The translations under genes were made by a program, and so were the position numbers. Positions 30,165 to 38,331 of a stretch of 39,040 bases of DNA are shown in pieces (the stretch's first letter is position 1; every line of letters begins with the position of its first letter). The notes beneath the pieces are model-generated. The model ran no database searches, was not told where the DNA came from, and saw only the letters and a list, made by a program, of their open reading frames with translations. Origin of the DNA: RSA11 sp965652565 (GTDB taxonomy: Bacteria > Actinomycetota > Thermoleophilia > Solirubrobacterales > 70-9). The DNA lies in NCBI GenBank assembly GCA_965652565.1, contig CBFGWL010000019.1, positions 1-39,040 of the forward strand, in the 5' to 3' direction.

Positions 30165-30593
30165 ATGAGGTTCCGGGAGGCCGTCATCGGCGCGCGGCGC
30201 CGCGTCCTTGTGGCGTTGGCAGCCCTCGCCTGCACCGGCATGGCCGCGTGCGGCGGTGACGACGACTTCGCGAACGAGCCGCGCCCCGCCGCGCCCGTTG
30301 ACGTGAGCGCCGCGATCACGAAGCGCGGCCTGCTCGTCTCGCCCAGCAAGGTCGGCGCCGGAGTCGTGGAGATCACGGTCTCCAACCAGACCGACGAGGC
30401 CGCGCAGTTCGAGCTCGCCGGACCCACCACGCCGCCCGGCACCGAGGTCCCCGCCGGAGGCACCGGCAGCCTCAAGGCCCAACTGGACGAGGGCATCTAC
30501 GAGGTTTCGGCCGAGCCCGCCACCGCGCGGACGGCCCGCCTGCGCATCGGCCCGCCGCGGCCGAGCTCGTCGAGCGACCTGCTCCTGCCCTAG
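30165..30593 (+). CDS. Small lipoprotein with cupredoxin-like fold
   Basis: The 142-residue protein has a signal peptide ending in the lipobox GMAAC (Cys near residue 29) followed by GGDDD, typical of an actinobacterial lipoprotein. The mature part is beta-rich (VEITVSNQTDEAAQFEL, EVPAGGTGSLKAQL, GIYEVS), resembling plastocyanin-like domains that lack clear copper ligands. No function is assigned. It follows the YgfZ-like gene by 13 bp on the same strand, but has its own candidate promoter. It converges on the coiled-coil gene at 30618. Confidence 0.75.
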   Translation: MRFREAVIGARRRVLVALAALACTGMAACGGDDDFANEPRPAAPVDVSAAITKRGLLVSPSKVGAGVVEITVSNQTDEAAQFELAGPTTPPGTEVPAGGTGSLKAQLDEGIYEVSAEPATARTARLRIGPPRPSSSSDLLLP

Positions 30594-30617
30594 CGGAGCC
30601 GCCGGCCGGCGCGGACG

Positions 30618-31931
30618 CTACCCCGCGTCCTCAGCCTGCGCGGCGGCCGCGACGAGCGATTCGATACGCGCGAGGCAGCGCTCCACGTCGCCCACCATCG
30701 AGTCGAGTTCCTCGCGCGCGACGTCCGCGCTCTTGGTGACCCCGGTGAGCGACTTGCGGATCCGGTTCGCGCGCTTGAGCGTCGCGTTGGCCTCCTCGGC
30801 CGCGTCGCGCACGCCCGCGGCGTCGACCTCGAGGGTCTCCGCGGCAGCCGCGAGCACGCGGGCCCGCACGTACCGGTAGACCAGGCGCACCGCGAGCGGA
30901 TCGGGATCCTCGCGGTCGAGCACCGCGATGATCTTGTTGCCCTGGTACTCGGTGAGCTCGTCGAGCCCCGAGGGCACCTTGTCCTCACCGGCGACCACGA
31001 GCACCGCGTAGGCGGCGTCGCGCTCGGCCATGCAGCCGTTGAGCTCCGACCACGCATCGTTGCGCGAGAGCTTCTTGTTCTTCGCCTCGAAGACGACCGT
31101 CGCCAGGGGCGCGCCGAGGGCGCCGCCGATCTCGACGACCGTGTCGCCCTTCTTCCCGCCCGCCTCGCTCGTCGCGTCGCCGGTGTGGTGCGCAGCGTCG
31201 CCGTGCCCCGCTGCGATCTCCTCGATCGTCGCGTGCACGAGCTCCTCGAAGCTGCGGCCCTTCGCGGTCCCCCGCTCGGCCTCCTCGGCGACGCGCTCGT
31301 CGGCCTCTTGGCGCTCGAGCACGCGGGCGAGCTTCTCGTTCATCTCGGCTACGCGCTGCTGCATCGCCCGCGACTCGTTGGCGTGCGCCGCGCGCAGCTT
31401 CTCGACCTCGCTGCGGTGGCGCTCCTCCACCTCGAGAAGCTTCTTGCCGATGCGGATCTGCATCCCGACCAGCGGGTTTGAGGGATCCTCGGCCGTGAGC
31501 GCCTGCAGGAGCTGCTCGCGGTGCTGGCGCGTCTCGGCGGCGATGATCTCCTTGATCTGGGCCTGCACCGAGTCGCTGCGCTCGATGCCGAAGGTCGTGG
31601 CGAGCTGCTCGGCGAGCGCCTCCGCACCCTCGTCGAGCGTGCCGCCGAGGCGCTTCTCGAGCTCGCCGAGCCCGGCCTCGAGCTCGCGCCGCACGTAGTC
31701 GACGTTGGCGGCGGTCTCCTCGCTGTCGAGCACCCGAGCGCCGATCTCGATCGCCTTTCGCACGGTGTCAGCCGCCGGCTTGCCGGCCTGCTGGCGCTCG
31801 CGGACCAGGTGCGCGGCGCGCTCATCGTCGACGGTGAGCGACTCGATGACGATCCGGTCGTCGAGCGCGCGAACCGTGCCGTTTGCGGCGGTTTCGGTGA
31901 AGGTGAGCTGTGGGCGTTCGGATGCTTCCAT
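30618..31931 (-). CDS. Coiled-coil protein with PD-(D/E)XK nuclease-like domain
   Basis: The 437-residue protein has an N-terminal segment of unknown fold, a long coiled coil (about 120-220) and a domain that looks like a PD-(D/E)XK nuclease: GRSFEELV (Glu230), KKGDTVVEIG (Asp263) and VVFEAKNKKLSR with Glu282 and Lys284 in the ExK position. A helical C-terminus follows. This order recalls DUF2130/RmuC-like proteins, which are thought to act on DNA, but I cannot place it in a named family. The ATG at 31931 starts the plausible protein; longer versions of the frame run into the ccr promoter. It is divergent from ccr. Confidence 0.65.
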   Translation of the reverse strand: MEASERPQLTFTETAANGTVRALDDRIVIESLTVDDERAAHLVRERQQAGKPAADTVRKAIEIGARVLDSEETAANVDYVRRELEAGLGELEKRLGGTLDEGAEALAEQLATTFGIERSDSVQAQIKEIIAAETRQHREQLLQALTAEDPSNPLVGMQIRIGKKLLEVEERHRSEVEKLRAAHANESRAMQQRVAEMNEKLARVLERQEADERVAEEAERGTAKGRSFEELVHATIEEIAAGHGDAAHHTGDATSEAGGKKGDTVVEIGGALGAPLATVVFEAKNKKLSRNDAWSELNGCMAERDAAYAVLVVAGEDKVPSGLDELTEYQGNKIIAVLDREDPDPLAVRLVYRYVRARVLAAAAETLEVDAAGVRDAAEEANATLKRANRIRKSLTGVTKSADVAREELDSMVGDVERCLARIESLVAAAAQAEDAG

Positions 31932-32048
31932 GGCGTTTGGGTCGTCGCGAACGAGGGGAATCTGACGTCGCCTCCCCTCGGGGCAACGATCTTCGAAGGT
32001 AGACCTCGCGCCGGACGGGAACCTGACGTGATGCGGCGCGAACGGGGT

Positions 32049-32054
32049 TAGGAT
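32049..32054 (+). promoter_or_regulatory. -10 box for ccr
   Basis: TAGGAT lies 29 nt before the GTG at 32084, with GAGAGGAG as a ribosome binding site in between, so ccr has a short leader. The 152-bp divergent gap (31932-32083) shows no gene. Confidence 0.45.
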
Positions 32055-32083
32055 CCGCGCTTCCACGACGAGAGAGGAGCACC

Positions 32084-33340
32084 GTGGCAACTGATGTAAC
32101 CGACATCGCCAGGCTCGACGTCGAGCCTGGAACCCTCCCGCCGACCATGCCGGCGTGGGTGATCCGTCCGGAGCGCGAGGGACAGCCGACGGACGCGTTT
32201 CAGCTCGAGGAGATCGAGGTCCCCGAGCCGGGAGCCTTCGAGGTGATCGTCCGCGTGATGGCCGCGGGCGTGAACTTCAACAACGTCTGGGCGGCGCTCG
32301 GCAAGCCCGTGTCGGTCTTCGGCTACGGCGACCATCCCGAGTTCGGGCACCACATCGGCGGTTCGGACGCCTCGGGGATCGTCTGGAAGGTCGGCGAGGG
32401 CGTCACCCGCTGGAAGCCCGGGGACGAGGTCGTGATCCACTGCAACCAGGCCTCCTACGAGGACGTCGAGGTCCACGGGCTGGACCCGCTCGCGGCCCCG
32501 AGCCAGCGCATCTGGGGCTACGAGACGACTTGGGGGTCGTTCGCGCAGTTCACGAAGGTGCAGGCGCAGCAGCTCCTGCCGAAGCCCCGCAACCTCTCGT
32601 GGGTCGAGTCCTCGGCCTACGGGCTCACGTACTTCACCGCCTACCGGATGCTGATGAACCGCGCCAAGCTCCAGGCCGGTCACAACGTCCTCATCTGGGG
32701 CGCCGCCGGCGGGCTCGGCGTGTTCGCGACCCAACTGTGCAAGGCGGCCGGCGCGAACGCCGTGGGCGTGGTCTCCTCCGCGGAGAAGGGCGAGCTCGTC
32801 AAGCAACTTGGCGCCGTCGACTACATCGACCGCAACGAGTTCGCGGGCATGATGCGCCGCGGCGACGAATCGCCCGACGAGGAGAAGGAGCGCTTCAAGG
32901 TCTCGCGCGCCTTCGCCAAGCGGGTCAAGGAGATCCTCGGCGACGCGCCCGACATCGTCTTCGAGCACGTCGGCAAGGCCACCTTCCCCACCTCGGTCTT
33001 CACGGTCAAGCCCTTCGGCAAGGTCGTGATCTGCGGCGCGACGTCGGGGTACAACCTCGACTTCGACGTGCGCTACCTGTGGATGCGCCAGAAGGAGATC
33101 CTCGGCTCGCACTTCGCGAACGCGTACGAGTGCCAGCAGGCCAACGCGCTCATGGCCGAGGGCAAGGTCCGCCCCGTGCTCTGGAAGGCGATGGGCTTCG
33201 AGGGCGTGCCGGAGGCGCACCAGCTCCTGCACGAGAACAAGCACCTCGGCAAGATCGCGATCCTCGCCGGCGCGACCAGCCAGGACGAGGGCAAGCACGA
33301 GGACGGCCCCGGCGCGATCTGGGCCGAGGTGGGCGCTTGA
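32084..33340 (+). CDS. ccr: Crotonyl-CoA carboxylase/reductase
   Basis: The 418-residue medium-chain dehydrogenase lacks zinc-binding cysteines and carries the Ccr blocks AGVNFNNVWAALGKPV, GGSDASGIVWKVGEGV, WGYETTWGSFAQFTKVQ, the nucleotide-binding WGAAGGLGVFATQL and VFEHVGKATFPTSVFTV. It reductively carboxylates crotonyl-CoA with NADPH and CO2 to ethylmalonyl-CoA (EC 1.3.1.85), the key step of the ethylmalonyl-CoA pathway; it can also make extender units. The GTG start has GAGAGGAG about 5 nt upstream. A MeaA-type mutase is encoded 5 kb downstream. A strong hairpin at 33356-33397 ends the transcript. Confidence 0.94.
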   Translation: MATDVTDIARLDVEPGTLPPTMPAWVIRPEREGQPTDAFQLEEIEVPEPGAFEVIVRVMAAGVNFNNVWAALGKPVSVFGYGDHPEFGHHIGGSDASGIVWKVGEGVTRWKPGDEVVIHCNQASYEDVEVHGLDPLAAPSQRIWGYETTWGSFAQFTKVQAQQLLPKPRNLSWVESSAYGLTYFTAYRMLMNRAKLQAGHNVLIWGAAGGLGVFATQLCKAAGANAVGVVSSAEKGELVKQLGAVDYIDRNEFAGMMRRGDESPDEEKERFKVSRAFAKRVKEILGDAPDIVFEHVGKATFPTSVFTVKPFGKVVICGATSGYNLDFDVRYLWMRQKEILGSHFANAYECQQANALMAEGKVRPVLWKAMGFEGVPEAHQLLHENKHLGKIAILAGATSQDEGKHEDGPGAIWAEVGA

Positions 33341-33355
33341 GCGAACCGGTCCGCG

Positions 33356-33397
33356 GGCGAGCGGCCGCCGTCCCGGCCCCGGGAGGCGGCGCTCGCC
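33356..33397 (+). terminator. Long hairpin after ccr
   Basis: GGCGAGC/GCTCGCC, GCCGCC/GGCGGC and TCCC/GGGA stack into a stem of about 17 bp with two single-base bulges, 16 bp after the ccr stop. It lacks a T tract, as is common in actinobacteria. Confidence 0.6.
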
Positions 33398-33408
33398 TCG
33401 TCAGCGGA

Positions 33409-33414
33409 TAGGAT
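33409..33414 (+). promoter_or_regulatory. -10 box for the small dimeric-barrel protein
   Basis: TAGGAT is 9 nt before the ATG at 33424. Confidence 0.45.
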
Positions 33415-33423
33415 GCGCGCGCG

Positions 33424-33729
33424 ATGCACGTCAACTACATCGACTGGCACGTCATTCCGTTCCGCGCCGACCGCTTCCTCGAGGCGTGGCGCCCGGCGCT
33501 CGACCGCGCCCTGGCCGCCGGCGCGAGCGCCTGCTACATGACGCGCGACATCGACGACCCGCTCCACTTCCGCCAGGTCTCCGTCTGGGAGAACAAGGAC
33601 GACTTCGAGGCGTACTGGGCCTCCGACGAGATCTCAGCGATCCGCCAGGAAGCCTTCTCGCTCTTCCACAAGCCCGTCCTGCCGAGCTGGCACTCCTTGG
33701 CCGCCGAGGCCGTCCTCGAGCGCTCGTAG
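33424..33729 (+). CDS. Small dimeric alpha/beta-barrel protein
   Basis: The 101-residue protein looks like a ferredoxin-like dimeric alpha/beta barrel (ABM/EthD/Dabb type): strand YIDWHVIPFRADRFLEAW, helix, then YMTRDIDDPLHFRQVSVWEN and a second helix. Such proteins can be heme-degrading or quinone-forming monooxygenases or non-enzymatic; no catalytic set is evident. It is encoded alone behind a leaderless promoter and is followed by the palindromic repeat region. Confidence 0.65.
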   Translation: MHVNYIDWHVIPFRADRFLEAWRPALDRALAAGASACYMTRDIDDPLHFRQVSVWENKDDFEAYWASDEISAIRQEAFSLFHKPVLPSWHSLAAEAVLERS

Positions 33730-33806
33730 GCCTCGGCGCACGCCGGCAGGCGGGATACGCCGCCGCGCGCGGCCCGATGACGCGTAGGCAAGCCCGGCCG
33801 CGGCGC

Positions 33807-33915
33807 CGCGACTTCGCGATTTCGTTGGATCAACCGACAAGATGTCGAAGTCGCGAAATCGCGGTTCGCGACTTCGCGATCCTGTGGGATTACTCGTCAA
33901 GATCGCGAAGTCGCG
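33807..33915. repeat. Two-copy 60-bp palindromic (REP-like) repeat
   Basis: Two units start at 33807 and 33867, exactly 60 bp apart; the first 49 positions agree at 39. Each unit is itself a hairpin: CGCGACTTCGCGAT pairs with ATCGCGAAGTCGCG perfectly in unit 2 and with two mismatches in unit 1. The right arm of unit 1 and left arm of unit 2 also pair (CGAAGTCGCGAA/TTCGCGACTTCG, 7-nt loop). No gene is seen in 33730-33960; this looks like an intergenic repetitive element. Confidence 0.85.
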
Positions 33916-33960
33916 CCGGCGCGCGCGGCTAGCGCGCCCGCCGGCGGGTAACCCGGGGCC

Positions 33961-34458
33961 ATGACTACGGCCACGACCGAACGGCGCCCGGGCGCCATCG
34001 ACTGGCGGGTTGCCGCCGTCGCCGTGGCGGCCGTCGTCGCCGTCTCGCTGATCGGCAGCCAGGCGACCGATACCGACTCGTCGTGGTACGAGAGCCTCGA
34101 CCGGCCGTCGTTCCAGCCGGGCGGCGCCACGTTCGGGATCGTCTGGACGACGCTCTACGCGCTGATCGCCGCTTCGATCACGATCTGCGTTTCGCGCGCC
34201 GAGGGCGACGCGCGCCGGACGCTCATCGCCCTCTGGACCGCGAACCTCGTCCTGAATCTCGCGTGGACCTTCATCTTCTTTCAGGCCGAAAGCCCGCTGG
34301 GAGCCGGCATCGAGATCCTGTTTCTGCTGGCCACCACCCTGGCCCTGATCGCGCGCTCGGCGCCGCTGGCGCGCGTCGGAGCGCTGCTGCTCGTGCCCTA
34401 CGCGTTGTGGGTCGCGTTCGCGACCGTCCTCACCTGGACGATCGAGTTCATGAACTGA
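33961..34458 (+). CDS. TspO/MBR family membrane protein
   Basis: The 165-residue protein has five hydrophobic helices and the TspO signature residues: SWYESLDRPSFQPGGATFGI, VWTTLYALIA, LVLNLAWTFIFF and PYALWVAFATVL. TspO proteins bind tetrapyrroles and related ligands and take part in stress or photosensing responses. A short N-terminal extension precedes helix 1. TAACCC 6 nt before the ATG may be a weak -10. It sits next to the palindromic repeat and converges on the small gene at 34488. Confidence 0.9.
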   Translation: MTTATTERRPGAIDWRVAAVAVAAVVAVSLIGSQATDTDSSWYESLDRPSFQPGGATFGIVWTTLYALIAASITICVSRAEGDARRTLIALWTANLVLNLAWTFIFFQAESPLGAGIEILFLLATTLALIARSAPLARVGALLLVPYALWVAFATVLTWTIEFMN

Positions 34459-34487
34459 AGGCGCGCGGAGCGCCCGTATCCACCCGG

Positions 34488-34877
34488 CTAACCGGCCAGC
34501 GCGACGTCGGTGGGATCGAGCGGCACCAACTGCGAGCGCTCCAGCGCCTCCGTGCGCAGGTGTGCGATCGCCCGGTACTCCTCGGAGCCGACCATGTCGA
34601 GGAAGGCCTGGCGCGAGGGGTACTCGACCAGCGCCACGAGGTCCCACTTGCTGGGCCCGATCAGCGGCGTGCAGCCCGACCCCGAGAACAAGACCCGGCC
34701 GCCGACGCGCTCGAGCAGTGGGGCCACGGCCTGCGCGTACTCCGCGTAGCGCTCGGCGCCGCCGTCGTGCTTGAAGTCGAGGAGGTTGAGCATGACCACC
34801 GGCCCCTCCGCGGCGCGTTCGGCGAGCTCACCCAAGCCGACCGGGTTGAGACCCTCAGCTGTATCGGGCGCGCCCAT
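34488..34877 (-). CDS. DUF1330-like dimeric alpha/beta-barrel protein
   Basis: The 129-residue protein contains VVMLNLLDFK, YAEYAQAVAPLLERVGGRVLF and WDLVALVEYPSRQAFLDMV, the pattern of DUF1330/EthD-type ferredoxin-like barrels. The function of this group is mostly unknown. The ATG at 34877 is set by TACGAT (34885-34890, minus strand) 7 nt upstream. It lies 19 bp downstream of the LysR gene stop on the same strand, so read-through from that gene is possible. Confidence 0.75.
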   Translation of the reverse strand: MGAPDTAEGLNPVGLGELAERAAEGPVVMLNLLDFKHDGGAERYAEYAQAVAPLLERVGGRVLFSGSGCTPLIGPSKWDLVALVEYPSRQAFLDMVGSEEYRAIAHLRTEALERSQLVPLDPTDVALAG

Positions 34878-34884
34878 TGCCGCG

Positions 34885-34890
34885 ATCGTA
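34885..34890 (-). promoter_or_regulatory. -10 box for the DUF1330-like gene
   Basis: TACGAT on the minus strand, 7 nt before the ATG at 34877, located in the short gap after the LysR gene. Confidence 0.45.
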
Positions 34891-34896
34891 CCGCCG

Positions 34897-35832
34897 CTAC
34901 GCGGCCGGGACCAAACCGCGCTGCTCACGCGCGAACGCCTCGCCCACCTCGGCGAGGATCTCGCGCATCGCGTCGGTCGCCGCGGAGCGCGCGCCCTCGG
35001 GGCGCGTGGTCGCCCACACGCGCCGCACGGCGGCGGGCGGGTCGGTGGGCCGCACGACGATGTCATCGCGCAGCGTCGGCAGCGCGAGGTCCGGCAGCAG
35101 CGTGACGCCCAGGTTCGCGGCGACGAACCCCTGAAGCACGTGGTAGTCGTCGGACTGGAAGGCGATGCGCGGCTCGAAGCCCGCGGCCCGGCACGCCTCC
35201 AGGATCGCCTCGCCGCACGTGCTGGCCGCGACGCCGCACAGCCACGCCTCTTCGCGCAGCGCGGCCAGGTCGACCTTCTCCTCTTCGGCGAGCGGATGGT
35301 TCTTCGGCAGCGCCACGTACATCGACTCGGTCATCAGCAGCGTGCTCTCGATGTCGGGCTCGTCGGTCGCCGGCACGCTCGGGTAGTCGAACGTGAGCGC
35401 CAGGTCCAGCTCGCCCGCTCTGATCTGGGGCACCGATTCCTCGGGCTCCGCCTCCGAGACGCTGAGCCTCACCCGCGGGTAGCGCTTCACGAACTCCGAG
35501 ACGGCCTGCGTGAGCAGGGTCGCGCTCGCGCTCGGGAAGCTCGCCAGCCGCAGCTCCCCGCCCTCCAGGCCCGCGATCGCCGCCAGCTCCCGCTCGGCCT
35601 GCTCCAGGCGCGCGATCGCGGCGTTCGCATGGAAGACGAGAACCTCGCCCGCCGGCGTGAGCTTGGGGCCCTCGCGTGTGCGCTCGAGCAGAGTCATCCC
35701 GACCTCGCGCTCGAGCGTCGCGACCTGCTGACTGACGGCCGACTGGGAGAGGTACAGCGCCTCCGCCGCGGCCGAGAAGGAGCCGCGCGAGGCGACCTCG
35801 CGCAGGATGCGTAGGCGCCTCACGTCGAGCAT
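34897..35832 (-). CDS. LysR-family transcriptional regulator
   Basis: The 311-residue protein has the LysR winged helix (residues 1-60: LRILREVASRGSFSAAAEAL, SQSAVSQQVATLEREVG) and a periplasmic-binding-protein-like effector domain (about 90-300). The effector is unknown. Its gene is divergent from the small acetyltransferase-like gene at 35947 across a 114-bp region, the usual LysR arrangement, so that gene is the first candidate target. TAAGTT 6 nt before the ATG is a possible -10. Confidence 0.92.
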   Translation of the reverse strand: MLDVRRLRILREVASRGSFSAAAEALYLSQSAVSQQVATLEREVGMTLLERTREGPKLTPAGEVLVFHANAAIARLEQAERELAAIAGLEGGELRLASFPSASATLLTQAVSEFVKRYPRVRLSVSEAEPEESVPQIRAGELDLALTFDYPSVPATDEPDIESTLLMTESMYVALPKNHPLAEEEKVDLAALREEAWLCGVAASTCGEAILEACRAAGFEPRIAFQSDDYHVLQGFVAANLGVTLLPDLALPTLRDDIVVRPTDPPAAVRRVWATTRPEGARSAATDAMREILAEVGEAFAREQRGLVPAA

Positions 35833-35946
35833 AAGCCCAACTTATCACGGGCCTCAAGCATTCATGTTGCGCTAATCACTGGGCGACGGGATCCTCGGTC
35901 ATGTCACGCCCGCGAGCCCGCGAGCGTCTACTCATTGGAGGTGACC

Positions 35947-36318
35947 ATGACCACGAAACCCATCCCCGAAGCCCCGCTCGCGGGAATCACGATCCGTCGC
36001 CTGGAGGACGCCGACCTCCCCGCCGTGCAGCGCCTCGCGGAGCTCGACTCCGCCCACGTCCCCGAGGGCCCGCTGCTCGGCATCGAGGTCGAGGGCAGGC
36101 TGCTGGCCGCGACCCCGCTGCTCGGCGGCGAGACGATCGCCGACCCGTTCAGCCGCACGGGCGAGCTGCGCGCGCTGCTCGAGCTGCGCGCCGAGCAGAT
36201 CCGCGCGCGCGAGCGCCGCAGCGCGGCCTTCCGCCGCGGACGGGCGCGCGCGAGCCTGCCGGGCGCGCCGTCGGGCGCCAGCGGCAGGCTGGCGACCCTG
36301 CCCGCACGCTCCACGTAG
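35947..36318 (+). CDS. Truncated GNAT-like protein
   Basis: The 123-residue protein starts like a GNAT acetyltransferase (ITIRRLEDADLPAVQRLAEL, PLLGIEVEGRLLAATPL) but is only half the usual length and lacks an acetyl-CoA-binding motif; the C-terminal part is a basic helix. It may be a stand-alone small protein of unknown role rather than an active enzyme. The ATG at 35947 has a strong GGAGGT site about 5 nt upstream. It is divergent from the LysR gene. Confidence 0.6.
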   Translation: MTTKPIPEAPLAGITIRRLEDADLPAVQRLAELDSAHVPEGPLLGIEVEGRLLAATPLLGGETIADPFSRTGELRALLELRAEQIRARERRSAAFRRGRARASLPGAPSGASGRLATLPARST

Positions 36319-36320
36319 AC

Positions 36321-36377
36321 CGGCGCCGCCCGGCCGGCTCGGGGCACCCACGGCCCAGGGCCGCTCGGGCGGCGCCG
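36321..36377. terminator. Bidirectional hairpin between the GNAT-like gene and clpS
   Basis: CGGCGCCGCCCG (36321-36332) pairs perfectly with CGGGCGGCGCCG (36366-36377): a 12-bp stem with a 33-nt loop filling the gap between two convergent stop codons. No T tract. Confidence 0.55.
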
Positions 36378-36668
36378 CTAGTGCTGCTCGAGCGGCGCCA
36401 TGGTGAGACCGGCCGCCTTGAGCTGCTCCCAGTAGAGCTCCGCGGGCTCCTTCGGCCCCGTCCAGACCACTGCCTGCCCGTTGTTGTGGATCTCGTCGGC
36501 GAACGCGTACCCACGCGCGACGTCGACCCCGGGGATCACGCGCGCGAGCGTCTTGGCGACGTGATCGAAGGTGTTGTGGTCGTCGTTGAGCACGATCACC
36601 TGCCAGTTGCCGCCGACGCCCGATCCCGGGCCCGCGACGCGTGGGCGTTCGATCGTCTCCGTGGACAC
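36378..36668 (-). CDS. clpS: ClpS, ClpA/C adaptor of the N-degron pathway
   Basis: The 96-residue protein has the ClpS core: VIVLNDDHNTFDHVAKTLARV (the Asn-Asp-Asp substrate pocket region), the helix VDVARGYAFADEIHNNGQAVVW and the C-terminal LKAAGLTM segment. ClpS delivers proteins with destabilising N-terminal residues to the Clp protease. The GTG start has GCGAGG about 7 nt upstream. Its disordered first 20 residues are as usual for the family. Confidence 0.92.
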   Translation of the reverse strand: MSTETIERPRVAGPGSGVGGNWQVIVLNDDHNTFDHVAKTLARVIPGVDVARGYAFADEIHNNGQAVVWTGPKEPAELYWEQLKAAGLTMAPLEQH

Positions 36669-36708
36669 GGTTTACCTCGCTGCCTCGGCCGGGATCCCGG
36701 CGCTCGGC

Positions 36709-37407
36709 TCAGGGATTTGGAACGCGGACCCGGAGGTTGTCGAACGTCGCCGCCGGGCCCTTCTTGGCATTCCTCTGACTACCCAATCCGAAGGACATCT
36801 TGCGGCCCTTGACCTGCCCGGGCTCGGTGTCGGTCGCCACCGCCACGCGCTCGTTGTTGACGAACGCCGCGATCTTCGCCCCGAACGCCCGCAGTCGCAA
36901 CAGGTTCTTCCCGCCGATTCCCTTGATGGCGTCGCTCTGACCGACGGCGGGGAACTCGCTTCCTCCGCCGGACGGGGTGCGCAGCAGCCGGTAGCGACCG
37001 GAGTGCGGGAAGACCTGCAGCTCGTAGCGCGACCCCTTCGCGAGCCGCAGCCGCAGGGCCACGTACGAGGGCTTGCGCAGCGCGCGCGGCGTCTGCTTCT
37101 TGAGGATGCGCGCGGTGACGCTGATCTCGTGATCGGGCACCGCGCTGTCGGCGATCACCGGCGGGCTGTAGGAGCACAGCACGTCGCGCCGGTGCAGGAC
37201 GACGCGCATTGCGCGCGCCTTCTCGCGATGGCCCTTCGAGCAGCGCTTCCCGCCGGAGACCTGCTTCATCGCGCGCACGGAGGCCTTCCCGTTGAACGAC
37301 TGCTGGTAGACCGTGACGGTCCCGAAGGCGACTCCCGCCGCGACCATCGCGGCGCACAGCGCCAGCGCTGCTGCCAGCGCGCCTGTCCTCTTTCGGATCG
37401 ATCGCAT
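36709..37407 (-). CDS. Secreted beta-sandwich protein, unknown function
   Basis: The 232-residue protein has a signal peptide (basic RKR start, hydrophobic core about 8-28). The mature part is beta-rich and basic, ending in FDNLRVRVPNP, the pattern seen at the end of LamG/3-keto-disaccharide-hydrolase-like jelly rolls. No catalytic residues are recognised. The ATG at 37407 is chosen because TAGGCT (37415-37420, minus strand) lies exactly 7 nt upstream and the signal peptide starts there; longer frames add no signal-like residues. Confidence 0.7.
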   Translation of the reverse strand: MRSIRKRTGALAAALALCAAMVAAGVAFGTVTVYQQSFNGKASVRAMKQVSGGKRCSKGHREKARAMRVVLHRRDVLCSYSPPVIADSAVPDHEISVTARILKKQTPRALRKPSYVALRLRLAKGSRYELQVFPHSGRYRLLRTPSGGGSEFPAVGQSDAIKGIGGKNLLRLRAFGAKIAAFVNNERVAVATDTEPGQVKGRKMSFGLGSQRNAKKGPAATFDNLRVRVPNP

Positions 37408-37414
37408 GTGCTTC

Positions 37415-37420
37415 AGCCTA
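37415..37420 (-). promoter_or_regulatory. -10 box for the secreted protein
   Basis: TAGGCT on the minus strand, 7 nt before the ATG at 37407. Confidence 0.5.
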
Positions 37421-37479
37421 GACACAAAGACACGGCGCGCCGCCAAAAGCTGCGGTCCCCGCAAGCGATCCGTCGCTGC

Positions 37480-38331
37480 TCAGGCGGCCCGCTCGCGGCG
37501 CTTGCGCCAGTAACGCTCCAGGCCGAGCCAGAGCTGCTCGGGAGGCATCGCCTGCCGCAGGCGCACCGCGGCGTCGCCGTCCACCCCCTGGAACTGGGCC
37601 TGCACCCACACCTCGAACGCCTCACGATCGCCGTCCGCCGAGCGCCGCCCGGCCTCCGCGAGCCAGCGCTCCACCGCGGCGAGCTGCTCCGCGGGCGCGT
37701 CGATCGCGCCGAAGTGGGTGAGGCAGAGCCGCCTGGGCTCGAGCGCTGCGACGCGCTGCAGGCTCTCCAGCCACGCCTCGATATCGATATCGGGCGGCGG
37801 GGTCGGGGCGAGCGTGAGGTCCGCCCCCGGCACGCGCACGCCCGCCACGTCGCCGACGAACGCGTCGCCGCTCTCGCGATGGAGGTAGACGACGTGGTGC
37901 GAGGCGTGCCCGGGCGCGTATTCGACGCGACAGCCCTCGACCACCTCCCCGCCCCGCAGCGCGGTGACCCGCTCGGCGGGCACGGGCGCGACCTCGCCCC
38001 AGAGCCGCTCCATGTCGTCGCCGTAGAGCCGGCTCGCGCTGGCGAGCAGCCGCGCCGGGTCGATCACGTGCGGCGCGCCGACCTCGTGGACGTACACGTG
38101 CAGGTCGGGGAACCGCCGCGCGAGCACGCCGGCCGCGCCCGCGTGGTCGAGGTGGATGTGCGTAAGCAGGAGCACACGCGGCTCCGCTTGCACGCCCTCC
38201 AGCATCGTCTCGACCGACGACGCGGGCCCGGGATCGACGATCACGCCGGGCTCCACCTCCCAGGCGCAGATCACCCCGTCGTTGCCGAGGTGCTTGGTGT
38301 CAATGGGGGTCGCCAAGGGCCCTTTGAACAT
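37480..38331 (-). CDS. MBL-fold metallo-hydrolase
   Basis: The 283-residue protein has the metallo-beta-lactamase-fold dinuclear metal motif THIHLDHAG, then GHASHHV (His), GDVAG (Asp) and THFGA (His), so all five ligand groups are present. A helical C-terminal extension follows. The substrate is unknown; the fold covers glyoxalase II-like thioesterases and lactonases. The ATG lies only 11 bp from the divergent mutase ATG, and the mutase -10 box starts at its first base; no well-spaced promoter for this gene is seen. Confidence 0.85.
   Translation of the reverse strand: MFKGPLATPIDTKHLGNDGVICAWEVEPGVIVDPGPASSVETMLEGVQAEPRVLLLTHIHLDHAGAAGVLARRFPDLHVYVHEVGAPHVIDPARLLASASRLYGDDMERLWGEVAPVPAERVTALRGGEVVEGCRVEYAPGHASHHVVYLHRESGDAFVGDVAGVRVPGADLTLAPTPPPDIDIEAWLESLQRVAALEPRRLCLTHFGAIDAPAEQLAAVERWLAEAGRRSADGDREAFEVWVQAQFQGVDGDAAVRLRQAMPPEQLWLGLERYWRKRRERAA

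Noticed and set aside
33534..33926. Minus-strand reading frames with repeated RDF-type peptides
   Set aside because: The peptide repeat is explained by the 60-bp DNA palindrome; there is no start signal or known domain.
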